A stretch of DNA of 13,988 nucleotides from Synergistaceae bacterium (lineage in GTDB: Bacteria; Synergistota; Synergistia; Synergistales; Synergistaceae): NCBI GenBank assembly GCA_031274115.1, contig JAISQP010000121.1:1-13988 (forward strand), in the 5' to 3' direction. Position numbers and translations under genes: made by a program. Of the stretch, positions 8,297-13,053 are shown in pieces. Each line of letters begins with the position of its first letter. Positions within the stretch are counted from its first letter, which is position 1. The notes beneath the pieces were generated by a model, which was not told the origin of the DNA, ran no database searches, and saw only the letters and a program-made list of their open reading frames with translations.

Positions 8297-9262
8297 TCAG
8301 AACATCTTCTTTTTCCAGAGAAGGATCGTGGCGGCGAGCGTAATCGCCGCTGATATAACCATCACATAGGAGAAACCGGAGAAGTTTTCCTGCCAGGGCA
8401 CATTAACGTTCATTCCAAAGAAGCTCGCCACCATTGTCGGAATGGCCATCACTATCGTAACTGACGCGAGGAATTTCATCACGATGTTGAGGTTGTTCGA
8501 GATTACCGACGCGAACGCGTCCATCGTGCTCGAGAGGACGTCGCTATGCACCTGGACCATCTCGATCGCCTGATCGTACTCGATCCTGACGTCCTCGAGC
8601 AGCTCCTCGTCATCCTCCCTCAGCTTGACGAGGTGGTGTACGCTCTTATTGGCGAACAGCCTCATCAGGCGCTCTATTACAGACCTGTTAGAGCGCAGCG
8701 AGACTGTGAAATAGGTCAGCGCCTTCTGCAAGTCGAGCAGCAGGAAGAGTTCCTTGTTTTTCATCGACAGCCTAAGAGCGTGTTCTATCTCGTCCGTTCT
8801 CCTGTTCATCAGCCTGAGATCTTTCAGGTACAGGACGGCCGTCCTGTAGAGAATCTGGAACAGGAAGCGGGTCCGCTTCGCGGTGTCGAAAAAATGATGG
8901 TGCGCGTCGTCGAAATCCTCGAGGACTTCGTTTTCCTCCAGGCACACCGTAGTAATATAATTCTCCGAGATTATTATGCCAAGCGGAATGGTGTCGTAGC
9001 CGAAGACCAGGTTCTCGTCATTTTTCGGTATGTTCGTAAGTATCAGGATGAGATCGTCTTCGACCTCGATGCGGGATGACTCCTCCTGGTCAAGCGCGGC
9101 CCGGAGGATGTCAAGCGGCGTCTCGGTGATCTCCGAAACTACCCGCAGTTCCGACACGGCCGGCCGGATGAGGTTGAACCAGGCGCCCGGCTTTACCTCC
9201 ATGCCAGGTTCGTATTCTATATTTTTCAGTCCGTCGGATACTGTTGCGCTGATTTTGAGCAA
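8297..9262 (-). CDS. corA: CorA-family Mg2+/divalent cation channel
   Basis: Pentameric inner-membrane channel for Mg2+ (also Co2+/Ni2+ in some members). About 321 residues from the TTG at 9262. An N-terminal cytoplasmic alpha/beta domain (about 1-150) is followed by a long charged helical region, then two C-terminal membrane helices. The family-defining GMN is at about 283-285 in SFFGMNVNVPW, at the end of the first membrane helix; the second helix is FSYVMVISAAITLAATILL and the chain ends with the basic KKKMF. Start choice: a TTG three codons upstream (9271) directly abuts the SD GAGAGGAG (9279-9272), while the TTG at 9262 lies 9 nt from it, so 9262 is preferred. The leader upstream (9263 to about 9596) carries an intrinsic terminator and competing hairpins, described separately. 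Convergent with the TauB-like ATPase gene, 7 nt apart. Confidence 0.93.
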   Translation of the reverse strand: MLKISATVSDGLKNIEYEPGMEVKPGAWFNLIRPAVSELRVVSEITETPLDILRAALDQEESSRIEVEDDLILILTNIPKNDENLVFGYDTIPLGIIISENYITTVCLEENEVLEDFDDAHHHFFDTAKRTRFLFQILYRTAVLYLKDLRLMNRRTDEIEHALRLSMKNKELFLLLDLQKALTYFTVSLRSNRSVIERLMRLFANKSVHHLVKLREDDEELLEDVRIEYDQAIEMVQVHSDVLSSTMDAFASVISNNLNIVMKFLASVTIVMAIPTMVASFFGMNVNVPWQENFSGFSYVMVISAAITLAATILLWKKKMF

Positions 9263-9271
9263 GACAAGCAA

Positions 9272-9281
9272 CTCCTCTCTT
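9272..9281 (-). promoter_or_regulatory. corA Shine-Dalgarno
   Basis: Read on the minus strand, AAGAGAGGAG ends at 9272. The TTG at 9271 has zero spacing and the TTG at 9262 has 9 nt, so this site fixes the corA start at 9262. The GAGAGG core (9279-9274) is complementary to CCTCTC at 9301-9296, with a 16-nt loop, so the site could be hidden in a hairpin. Confidence 0.65.
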
Positions 9282-9295
9282 ATGATGTCGATTAC

Positions 9296-9348
9296 GAGAG
9301 GGGTTTTCAGAAAATCCGAAGGGAACGGAATATACCAATGAAAACCCC
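9296..9348 (-). promoter_or_regulatory. Competing pairings between terminator arm, capture element and corA SD
   Basis: On the minus-strand transcript GGGGTTTTCA (9348-9339), which is the end of the terminator stem plus its T tract, is perfectly complementary over 10 bp to TGAAAACCCC (9309-9300). The last C residues of that element continue into CCTCTC (9301-9296), complementary to the GAGAGG core of the corA SD. The pairings are mutually exclusive: if the terminator stem holds GGGGTTTT, the CCCCTCTC is free to mask the SD; if CCCC is captured, the SD is open. The pairings are seen in the sequence; regulation is inferred. Confidence 0.5.
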
Positions 9349-9376
9349 CGCGCCGCGGTTCCGGGCGCGAGGGTTT
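9341..9376 (-). terminator. Intrinsic terminator hairpin upstream of corA
   Basis: Inverted repeat AAACCC-C-CGCGCC (forward 9342-9354) against GGCGCG-A-GGGTTT (9364-9376... 6 bp, one C/A mismatch, 6 bp, 9-nt loop). On the minus strand the stem ends GGGTTTTC, giving a short T tract; on the plus strand only TTT follows, then AAAG. Minus-strand direction is favoured. It could end iorAB transcripts or act as an attenuator for corA. Confidence 0.7.
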
Positions 9377-9391
9377 AAAGTCAAAACTCGC

Positions 9392-9472
9392 TCAATCCGG
9401 AGACCGCAAAATGAAACGTTCTGGTAATATTACGGCCAGTCTACTGGCAGGTTCAGGAACGCTGCTGTCCAT
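9392..9472 (-). CDS. Possible 26-codon leader ORF upstream of corA
   Basis: ATG at 9472 preceded by a good SD (AAGGAG, 6 nt spacing), ending at TGA 9394-9392, about 16 nt before the terminator stem. The peptide begins MDSSVPEPAS and has four prolines in total. The start codon lies inside the outer stem CCGGAGA/TCTCCGG (9478-9472 with 9403-9397). A leader peptide whose translation influences the adjoining terminator would resemble the leaders of enteric Mg2+ transporter genes (mgtL, corL), which is a comparison by layout and not by sequence. It may equally be a chance ORF in a structured RNA. Confidence 0.3.
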   Translation of the reverse strand: MDSSVPEPASRLAVILPERFILRSPD

Positions 9473-9478
9473 CTCCGG
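9397..9478 (-). ncRNA. Nested hairpin domain in the corA leader (candidate cis-regulatory RNA)
   Basis: Minus-strand reading gives three nested stems. The outer stem is CCGGAGA (9478-9472) with TCTCCGG (9403-9397), 7 bp plus one possible G-U. The middle stem is CGTTC-C-TG (9461-9454) with CAGAACG (9423-9417), 7 bp with one bulged C. The inner hairpin is GCCAG-TAGA-CTGGC (9448-9435). The order, with a terminator 20 nt further on and corA after that, suits a sensor domain plus expression platform. I could not match it to a known class. A faint resemblance of GTTAGG...AGGAGCC just upstream to the Mg2+ M-box was noted but does not extend. Confidence 0.4.
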
Positions 9479-9551
9479 CTCCTTTCCTAACGCATCTGAA
9501 ACACGTGAAACTCTGATCGCGTACAGCGATATATTTTGCCCAAAGAGATAA
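9411..9551 (+). CDS. Possible small ORF (46 codons), uncertain
   Basis: ATG 9411 to TAA 9549-9551, with GGAG 8 nt upstream. The peptide begins MKRSGNITASLLAGSGTL, with a moderately hydrophobic segment (about residues 7-24) and a polar C-terminus. This style recalls short membrane-associated hypothetical proteins, but I cannot name a family. It lies antisense to the candidate corA leader and its LLAG portion is encoded by the inner hairpin, so it may be only a reflection of that structure. Confidence 0.25.
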   Translation: MKRSGNITASLLAGSGTLLSISGSFPNASETRETLIAYSDIFCPKR

Positions 9552-9566
9552 TCTCAAATCGATACG

Positions 9567-9596
9567 AGTCTAGTCCCTCACAGCGCGCTTCGTCAA
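9567..9596 (-). promoter_or_regulatory. Possible sigma-70-type promoter for the corA leader
   Basis: Minus strand: -35 TTGACG (9596-9591, 5 of 6 to consensus), 18-bp spacer, -10 TAGACT (9572-9567, 4 of 6). Transcription would start near 9560 and give a leader of about 300 nt before corA. Medium-to-low certainty because the -10 is weak. Confidence 0.35.
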
Positions 9597-9663
9597 TACT
9601 CATCCGCCGATTTGGCCAATAATTTACAGGCCCCCGGCTATAAATAGGCGTTTCCGGTCCGTC

Positions 9664-10257
9664 TTAAAGCCGCGACGCCCCCGCTTCGAAGGCCCTGACG
9701 TTCAGGTCGTATGTCCTTGGAGGGACAAGATCCTTAAGGACTGCCCTCCAGTCGATGTCGTCGAGCTTCATGCCTTTTACCAGCGCGCCCAGCAGCACGA
9801 TGTTCTGCGTCTTGAGACTGCCGAGCTCTTCGGCTATCTTTCCGGCGTCCAGGACGCGAAGGTCCGAAACCTGGGCGCGGAGCTTCTCGATTATGCCGTC
9901 CGGGTATTTCGCCGCGCCGGTCAGCACCGAGAGCGGGCGTATCTCGTAGTCGTTCGCCACGAGCGTTCCGCCTGGCTTAAGATATGAGAGCCATCGGACG
10001 GCCTCGACTTTTTCGAAGGACACGAGTATGTCCGCCTCACCCTCGCCGATAACGGGAGAGTACACCGCGGGGCCGTATTTAACGTGCGTGGTCACGCTGC
10101 CGCCGCGCTGGGACATTCCGTGTATCTCCGACATCTTGACGTCGCACCCCGCGCGAAGCAGCCCCTCCGATAGGACCTTCGACGCCAGGATCGTCCCCTG
10201 GCCTCCTACTCCAACGAGCAGAATATTTCCCTTCCTGCCGGTCATCTGGTCAGTCAC
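9664..10257 (-). CDS. iorB: Indolepyruvate:ferredoxin oxidoreductase, beta subunit
   Basis: Smaller subunit of the TPP- and Fe-S-dependent enzyme that oxidatively decarboxylates aryl-2-oxoacids (from Trp, Phe, Tyr) to aryl-acetyl-CoA while reducing ferredoxin. 197 residues, the normal size. Shows the gamma-domain signature of 2-oxoacid:acceptor oxidoreductases: LLVGVGGQGT (13-22) and EIHGMSQRGGSV (44-55), with a C-terminal NIVLLGALVKG segment. GTG at 10257 is chosen because AGGTGGG lies about 8 nt upstream; an internal ATG four codons on (10245) is the alternative. The gene overlaps the 3' end of iorA by 8 nt, so the two are translated together and form the complex. Confidence 0.95.
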   Translation of the reverse strand: MTDQMTGRKGNILLVGVGGQGTILASKVLSEGLLRAGCDVKMSEIHGMSQRGGSVTTHVKYGPAVYSPVIGEGEADILVSFEKVEAVRWLSYLKPGGTLVANDYEIRPLSVLTGAAKYPDGIIEKLRAQVSDLRVLDAGKIAEELGSLKTQNIVLLGALVKGMKLDDIDWRAVLKDLVPPRTYDLNVRAFEAGASRL

Positions 10258-12055
10258 TCAGCTCACCCACCTTGAAGATAGCTTTTTTGGGGCATATCTG
10301 CGCGCAGATCATGCAGCCGTTGCACATCGAGCGCTCGATCGCGATACTTTTGCCGCCGGAGGATATCGCGGGACACCCGGCCTTCATGCACATGCCGCAC
10401 ATCACGCAGGAGTCGGAGTTCACCTCGCAGAAGACTCCGGCGCGCCTTCGGATCACGTCTTTGATCAGCGCGCAGGGTTGAACGGCAATTATCACGAATA
10501 TCTCCCCGGCCGCATAGGCGTCCTTGAGCGCGCCGTCGACCTCCTTCAGATCATACGAGTCGACGACCCGCACATTCTCCGGCTTTACCCCGCAGGCGAC
10601 GCACAGCTCGCGCAGGTCTATGACGGAAGTCTCCTCTCCCGTCAACGTCCGCCCTGTTCCGGGATTATGCTGATGTCCGGTCATTGCGGTCGTCCTGTTG
10701 TCGAGTATGCAGAGCGCCATGTCGCTCTTGTTGACGACCGCGTCGATGAGGCCGGTTATGCCGGAGTGAAAGAACGTGGAGTCGCCGATGACTCCGAAAA
10801 CCTTTTTTATCCTCTTCCCTCCGTCCGGGGATTGTTTCGCGAAAGCCTTCCGAAAGCCGATCCCCGCTGAAACGCCCGCGCCCATACATATCACGGAGTC
10901 CGTGACTCCCAGAGGAGGCGCCGCTCCCAGGGTGTAACAGCCTATATCGCCGCTTACGGCTATATCCTTGAACTTCGACAGCGCGTAGAAGACCCCCCTG
11001 TGCGAGCAACCGGGGCATAGGACCGGCGGCCGCGGCGGAGGCGACGCGTCCACCGAGCAGCCTTTCTCCGGCAAAAACCCGAGAAAGGCTTTTTTGACTA
11101 TTCCCGGGTTGAGTTCATCCACCGCCGGAAGCGCGTCCCGTCCGACGCACTTCACGCCCAGGCGCAGGACAAAGTTCTCGATATACGGCTCGTTCTCCTC
11201 GACTACGTAGACCTCCCCCACCTCGCCGGCGAATTTCCGGATCATTTCATCCGGCAGCGGGTATGTAAAGCCAAGCTTTAGGAACGACGCCTCTCCAGCG
11301 AACCCGGGGACCGACTCGAAAGCTTCGCGCGCGTGCTGATAGGATATCCCGCTCGTTATTACCCCTATCTTCCGCGACCGCCCCCACTGTATACGGTTGT
11401 ATTTGCAGCCGTTCGAGAACGTTGCGAGCGCTCTCTCGCGATCCTCGATGAGATAACGCCGCGCCTTCGCCGACGCCGGCGTCATAATACGTTTCGCCGG
11501 ATCGCGCTCGTAAGGCTTTACCGGGACCTCGGTCCTTTCGCCCAGTTCCACTATCGTCTTACTGTGACATATCCTAGTAGTCACCCTGAAGAGGACCGGA
11601 ACGTCAAAGCGCTCGGACAGATCGAAAGCGTCTCTGACGAAATCCAGGCACTCCTGGCTGTCGGACGGCTCCAGCATCGGAACTTTGGCGTGCATGGCGT
11701 ACCACCGGTTGTCCTGCTCGTTCTGCGAACTGAAAAGCCCTGGGTCGTCAGCGGTCACCACCACCAGGCCGCCTGTCGCGCCTATGTAAGACATAGTGAA
11801 AAAAGGATCCGCCGCGACGTTCAACCCTACGTGCTTCATTGCCGCGAGCGCGCGCGCCCCCGCGATGGACGCGCCGGAAGCGACCTCGAGCGCAACCTTC
11901 TCGTTGGTCGACCATTCGGAGTCTATCTCCTTGTACCGCGAGATATTTTCGAGTATCTCCGAGGAGGGCGTACCCGGATAAGCCGCCGCCACATGGCACC
12001 CCGCCTCCCAGGCGCCGCGCGCTATAGCCTCGTTCCCAGTCATTATCTGTCTCAT
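10250..12055 (-). CDS. iorA: Indolepyruvate:ferredoxin oxidoreductase, alpha subunit
   Basis: Large catalytic subunit, 601 residues from ATG 12055 (SD GGGGGA, about 7 nt). Order of parts: N-terminal pyrimidine-binding domain (TGNEAIARGAWEAGCHVAAAYPGTPSSE begins at 6); AMKHVGLNVAADPF near 72-85; middle domain; CPGCSHRG (347-354); TPP-binding domain with GDIGCYTLG (369-377), GDSTFFHSG (424-432) and DNRTTAMTGHQ (452-462). The C-terminal ferredoxin-like domain has two [4Fe-4S] motifs: Cys550, 553, 556, 561 and Cys578, 581, 584, 588. All parts of a functional IorA are present. It feeds reduced ferredoxin from fermentation of aromatic (perhaps also branched) amino acids. It is transcribed divergently from the hydrogenase-maturation genes, a natural electron sink, though shared control is only inference. 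Confidence 0.97.
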   Translation of the reverse strand: MRQIMTGNEAIARGAWEAGCHVAAAYPGTPSSEILENISRYKEIDSEWSTNEKVALEVASGASIAGARALAAMKHVGLNVAADPFFTMSYIGATGGLVVVTADDPGLFSSQNEQDNRWYAMHAKVPMLEPSDSQECLDFVRDAFDLSERFDVPVLFRVTTRICHSKTIVELGERTEVPVKPYERDPAKRIMTPASAKARRYLIEDRERALATFSNGCKYNRIQWGRSRKIGVITSGISYQHAREAFESVPGFAGEASFLKLGFTYPLPDEMIRKFAGEVGEVYVVEENEPYIENFVLRLGVKCVGRDALPAVDELNPGIVKKAFLGFLPEKGCSVDASPPPRPPVLCPGCSHRGVFYALSKFKDIAVSGDIGCYTLGAAPPLGVTDSVICMGAGVSAGIGFRKAFAKQSPDGGKRIKKVFGVIGDSTFFHSGITGLIDAVVNKSDMALCILDNRTTAMTGHQHNPGTGRTLTGEETSVIDLRELCVACGVKPENVRVVDSYDLKEVDGALKDAYAAGEIFVIIAVQPCALIKDVIRRRAGVFCEVNSDSCVMCGMCMKAGCPAISSGGKSIAIERSMCNGCMICAQICPKKAIFKVGELSD

Positions 12056-12096
12056 CCCAATTCCCCCAAAAGAACGCGATCTTTAGAGCGCTTCAA

Positions 12097-12102
12097 ATTA
12101 TA
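12097..12102 (-). promoter_or_regulatory. -10 element of the iorAB promoter
   Basis: Minus strand TATAAT at 12102-12097, within GGGTATATAAT, gives a leader of about 35 nt before the iorA ATG. No strong -35 is present at 16-18 bp; the best is a T-rich GTTTTT/TTTTTG. An A/T-rich tract (12141-12156) sits where an UP element would. Confidence 0.55.
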
Positions 12103-12297
12103 TACCCATGCACAAGGGCAAAAACCCGACCTGCATGCTTTGAAAAATTTTTTTTGCTGAAATAAGCCTCTTTACAGATTGTTTTTCACGCTCTTTTACG
12201 GCGAAAAATATGGCGATTTTGTATAAAATTCGGAAAACGATTAAAGAAACGCAATGGATCAACTTAGCGAAGTGGAGCGTCGCGAGCGAGAAGAGAT

Positions 12298-12411
12298 GTG
12301 ATCCTGCTCGGCAAACTCGTTAAGGAAACCGGCATAGTCCCATTCGAGACAATGGAGACCGCTGTAAAAAAGTGTGTGCCGGCAAATGCTGAAGCGGGGA
12401 ACCGAGCTGTA
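12298..12411 (+). pseudogene. Relic of a 2-oxoacid:ferredoxin oxidoreductase gamma subunit, C-terminal piece
   Basis: Translation from 12298 gives VILLGKLVKETGIVPFETME and then a segment with VPANAEAGNRAV. This is the pattern of the C-terminal end of KorC/PorC/VorC-type gamma subunits (a hydrophobic NVVLLG.LVK.TGIV strand-helix, then E.L..A....VP...E.N..A). iorB in this window has the homologous NIVLLGALVKG...VPPRTYDLNVRAF. About 38 residues are recognisable; upstream the frame closes at TAG 12265-12267 and no VGGQG or HGMSQRGG part is found, and downstream the frame drifts into unrelated sequence to 12504. I read it as a decayed paralogue. Alternatively it is a chance resemblance. Confidence 0.42.
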
Positions 12412-12438
12412 ACTATAAATCGGGTTCCGTGCCCGGAC

Positions 12439-12473
12439 GAATCGGGTCAGCCCCGGATAGGCCGACCCGATTC
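12439..12473. repeat. Perfect 10-bp inverted repeat (strong hairpin)
   Basis: GAATCGGGTC (12439-12448) and GACCCGATTC (12464-12473) with a 15-nt loop that can add three more pairs (GCC/GGC) after one mismatch. A smaller hairpin, CGGG-N7-CCCG, sits directly upstream (12421-12435). No T tract follows on either strand, so it is not a standard terminator. Confidence 0.6.
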
Positions 12474-12516
12474 TCGATATTCACGGCATTCACGATCTGA
12501 GTAATGTTCATTACCG

Positions 12517-12545
12517 TTGCACTCTGTGCGGCGGAGTGATATTAT
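12517..12545 (+). promoter_or_regulatory. Sigma-70-type promoter with extended -10
   Basis: -35 TTGCAC (12517-12522), 17-bp spacer, -10 TATTAT (12540-12545) preceded by TGA, making an extended -10 (TGATATTAT). Start of transcription expected near 12552. It is the best promoter I see on the plus strand before the TM1266-hydG genes. Confidence 0.5.
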
Positions 12546-12551
12546 CAGACG

Positions 12552-12734
12552 ATCATGAAGGAAGAGAACAAGCGAGGAAATGCTCTCCGCTTTCGTGACT
12601 TCAAAAAAATCAGGACCTTTGTTCCCGGGAAATCGTTTGTATCAGTCCGGAGAACGCGAGGCGACATGATATGGCGGTCGATCCGCAAGGCAGACTGTAT
12701 ATTTTTGTCGCGCTCGTATGAGCGCGATTTTTTT
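12552..12734 (+). ncRNA. Candidate small RNA or attenuated leader of about 180 nt
   Basis: Bounded by the promoter at 12517-12545 and the terminator at 12708-12734. Possible pairing by eye: ATCATG (12552-12557) with CATGAT (12665-12670), TCTCCG (12584-12589) with CGGAGA (12648-12653), a local hairpin GCGG-TCGAT-CCGC (12674-12686), then the terminator stem. Six-bp matches over such distances arise by chance, so the fold is tentative. No known riboswitch or 6S/tmRNA/SRP motif was recognised. It may be a free small RNA, or the leader of TM1266-hydG with the terminator as attenuator. Confidence 0.35.
12708..12734 (+). terminator. Intrinsic terminator
   Basis: Perfect 8-bp stem TCGCGCTC-GTAT-GAGCGCGA followed by seven T. 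Plus-strand orientation. It lies 50 nt before the TM1266-family start, so it ends an upstream transcript or attenuates the hydrogenase-maturation genes. Confidence 0.85.
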
Positions 12735-12772
12735 ATGTAAACGCCGATTTACTGTCAATCGTTTAGAAACCT

Positions 12773-12779
12773 GAGGTGA
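12773..12779 (+). promoter_or_regulatory. Shine-Dalgarno that sets the TM1266-family start
   Basis: GAGGTGA at 12773-12779 contains the in-frame GTG (12776) and lies 5 nt before the TTG at 12785; the TTG is the better start. Confidence 0.65.
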
Positions 12780-12784
12780 TTGAT

Positions 12785-13039
12785 TTGGGAGAGAGCAGGA
12801 TAGCGTTCATAGGCGCAATCATTGAGGACCCTGAGAGCGTTCAAAAGGAGTTTAACTCCGTAGTCTCGTCGTTCAAATCAATTATCAGAAACCGCTCCGG
12901 CACTCCCTTCCCGGAAGGGATAGCTGTCGTCTCCCTGGTTGCGATGGGAGATGTTGACCATATAAACGCTCTGACCGGAAGGTTGGGGCAGATTCCAAAC
13001 GTACAGGTAAAGAGCGCGATTTCTAAGAGGAAGATCTGA
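12785..13039 (+). CDS. TM1266-family putative iron-only hydrogenase system regulator
   Basis: Small cytoplasmic protein of the family first named from Thermotoga maritima TM1266, regularly encoded among hydE, hydF and hydG and presumed to regulate or assist the [FeFe]-hydrogenase system; its biochemical role is not settled. From TTG 12785 it has 84 residues. Start MGESRIAFIGAIIED fits the first beta strand of a ferredoxin-like (ACT/NikR C-terminal-like) fold; GIAVVSLVAMGDVDHINALTGRLG (about 46-69) and the end NVQVKSAISKRK are the most characteristic parts. hydG follows after 14 nt, confirming the context. Its own promoter is not evident in the 50 nt after the preceding terminator, so read-through from upstream is possible. 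Confidence 0.86.
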   Translation: MGESRIAFIGAIIEDPESVQKEFNSVVSSFKSIIRNRSGTPFPEGIAVVSLVAMGDVDHINALTGRLGQIPNVQVKSAISKRKI

Positions 13040-13053
13040 GAGGGGGGTTTTTT

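Larger units (their letters stand above)
9263..9663. other. Intergenic stretch corA-iorB: structured leader, no secure protein gene
   Basis: About 400 nt between the corA start and the iorB stop. It contains, in minus-strand order: a possible promoter (9596-9567), small hairpins such as ATCGC/GCGAT and GAGA/TCTC, a nested hairpin domain (9478-9397) that includes a 26-codon ORF, a GC-rich terminator hairpin (9376-9342), a 10-bp element complementary to the terminator 3' arm (9309-9300), and the corA SD. On the plus strand a 46-codon ORF (9411-9551) crosses the same structured DNA. No tRNA or classic RNA gene was recognised. Confidence 0.6.
12056..12784. other. Intergenic region iorA / TM1266-hydG: promoters, gene relic, hairpins, terminator
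   Basis: About 730 nt without a secure gene. Reading along the plus strand: iorA promoter on the minus strand (12097-12102 and upstream), an A/T tract (12141-12156), a relic of an oxidoreductase gamma subunit (12298-12411), two adjacent hairpins (12421-12435 and 12439-12473), a promoter (12517-12545), a segment of about 180 nt with possible RNA structure, and an intrinsic terminator (12708-12734). A 61-codon ORF at 12555-12740 runs through the terminator and is not believed. Confidence 0.6.

Noticed and set aside
9030..9341. Plus-strand ORFs opposite corA and minus-strand ORFs opposite glyA, rlmN and the exporter genes
   Set aside because: They are antisense shadows of genes with clear family motifs; compositions are biased and there are no ribosome sites.
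9430..9600. Resemblance of the corA leader to the Mg2+ M-box riboswitch or to SRP RNA
   Set aside because: Only short pieces (GTTAGG, AGGAGCC, CCGG...CAGCAGCG) look similar and the order and remaining conserved blocks do not follow. Needs cmsearch; not called.
12210..12330. Short ORF from ATG 12210 (MAILYKIRKTIKE...)
   Set aside because: Ends after about 37 codons, has no SD and no recognisable relation to the gamma-subunit relic.
12555..12740. 61-codon ORF on the plus strand (MKEENKRGNALRF...)
   Set aside because: No SD before its ATG, basic and low-complexity composition unlike a known family, and it runs through a perfect intrinsic terminator.
12735..12772. TAAACG/CGTTTA inverted repeat before the TM1266-family gene as an operator or promoter
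   Set aside because: 6-bp arms with a 16-nt spacer in A/T-rich DNA are easily due to chance and no -35/-10 pair accompanies them.
12056..12784. tRNA, CRISPR array, insertion sequence or attachment site in the large gap
   Set aside because: No cloverleaf or GGTTCGAATC-type T arm, no regularly spaced repeats, no transposase fragment and no target-site duplication seen.
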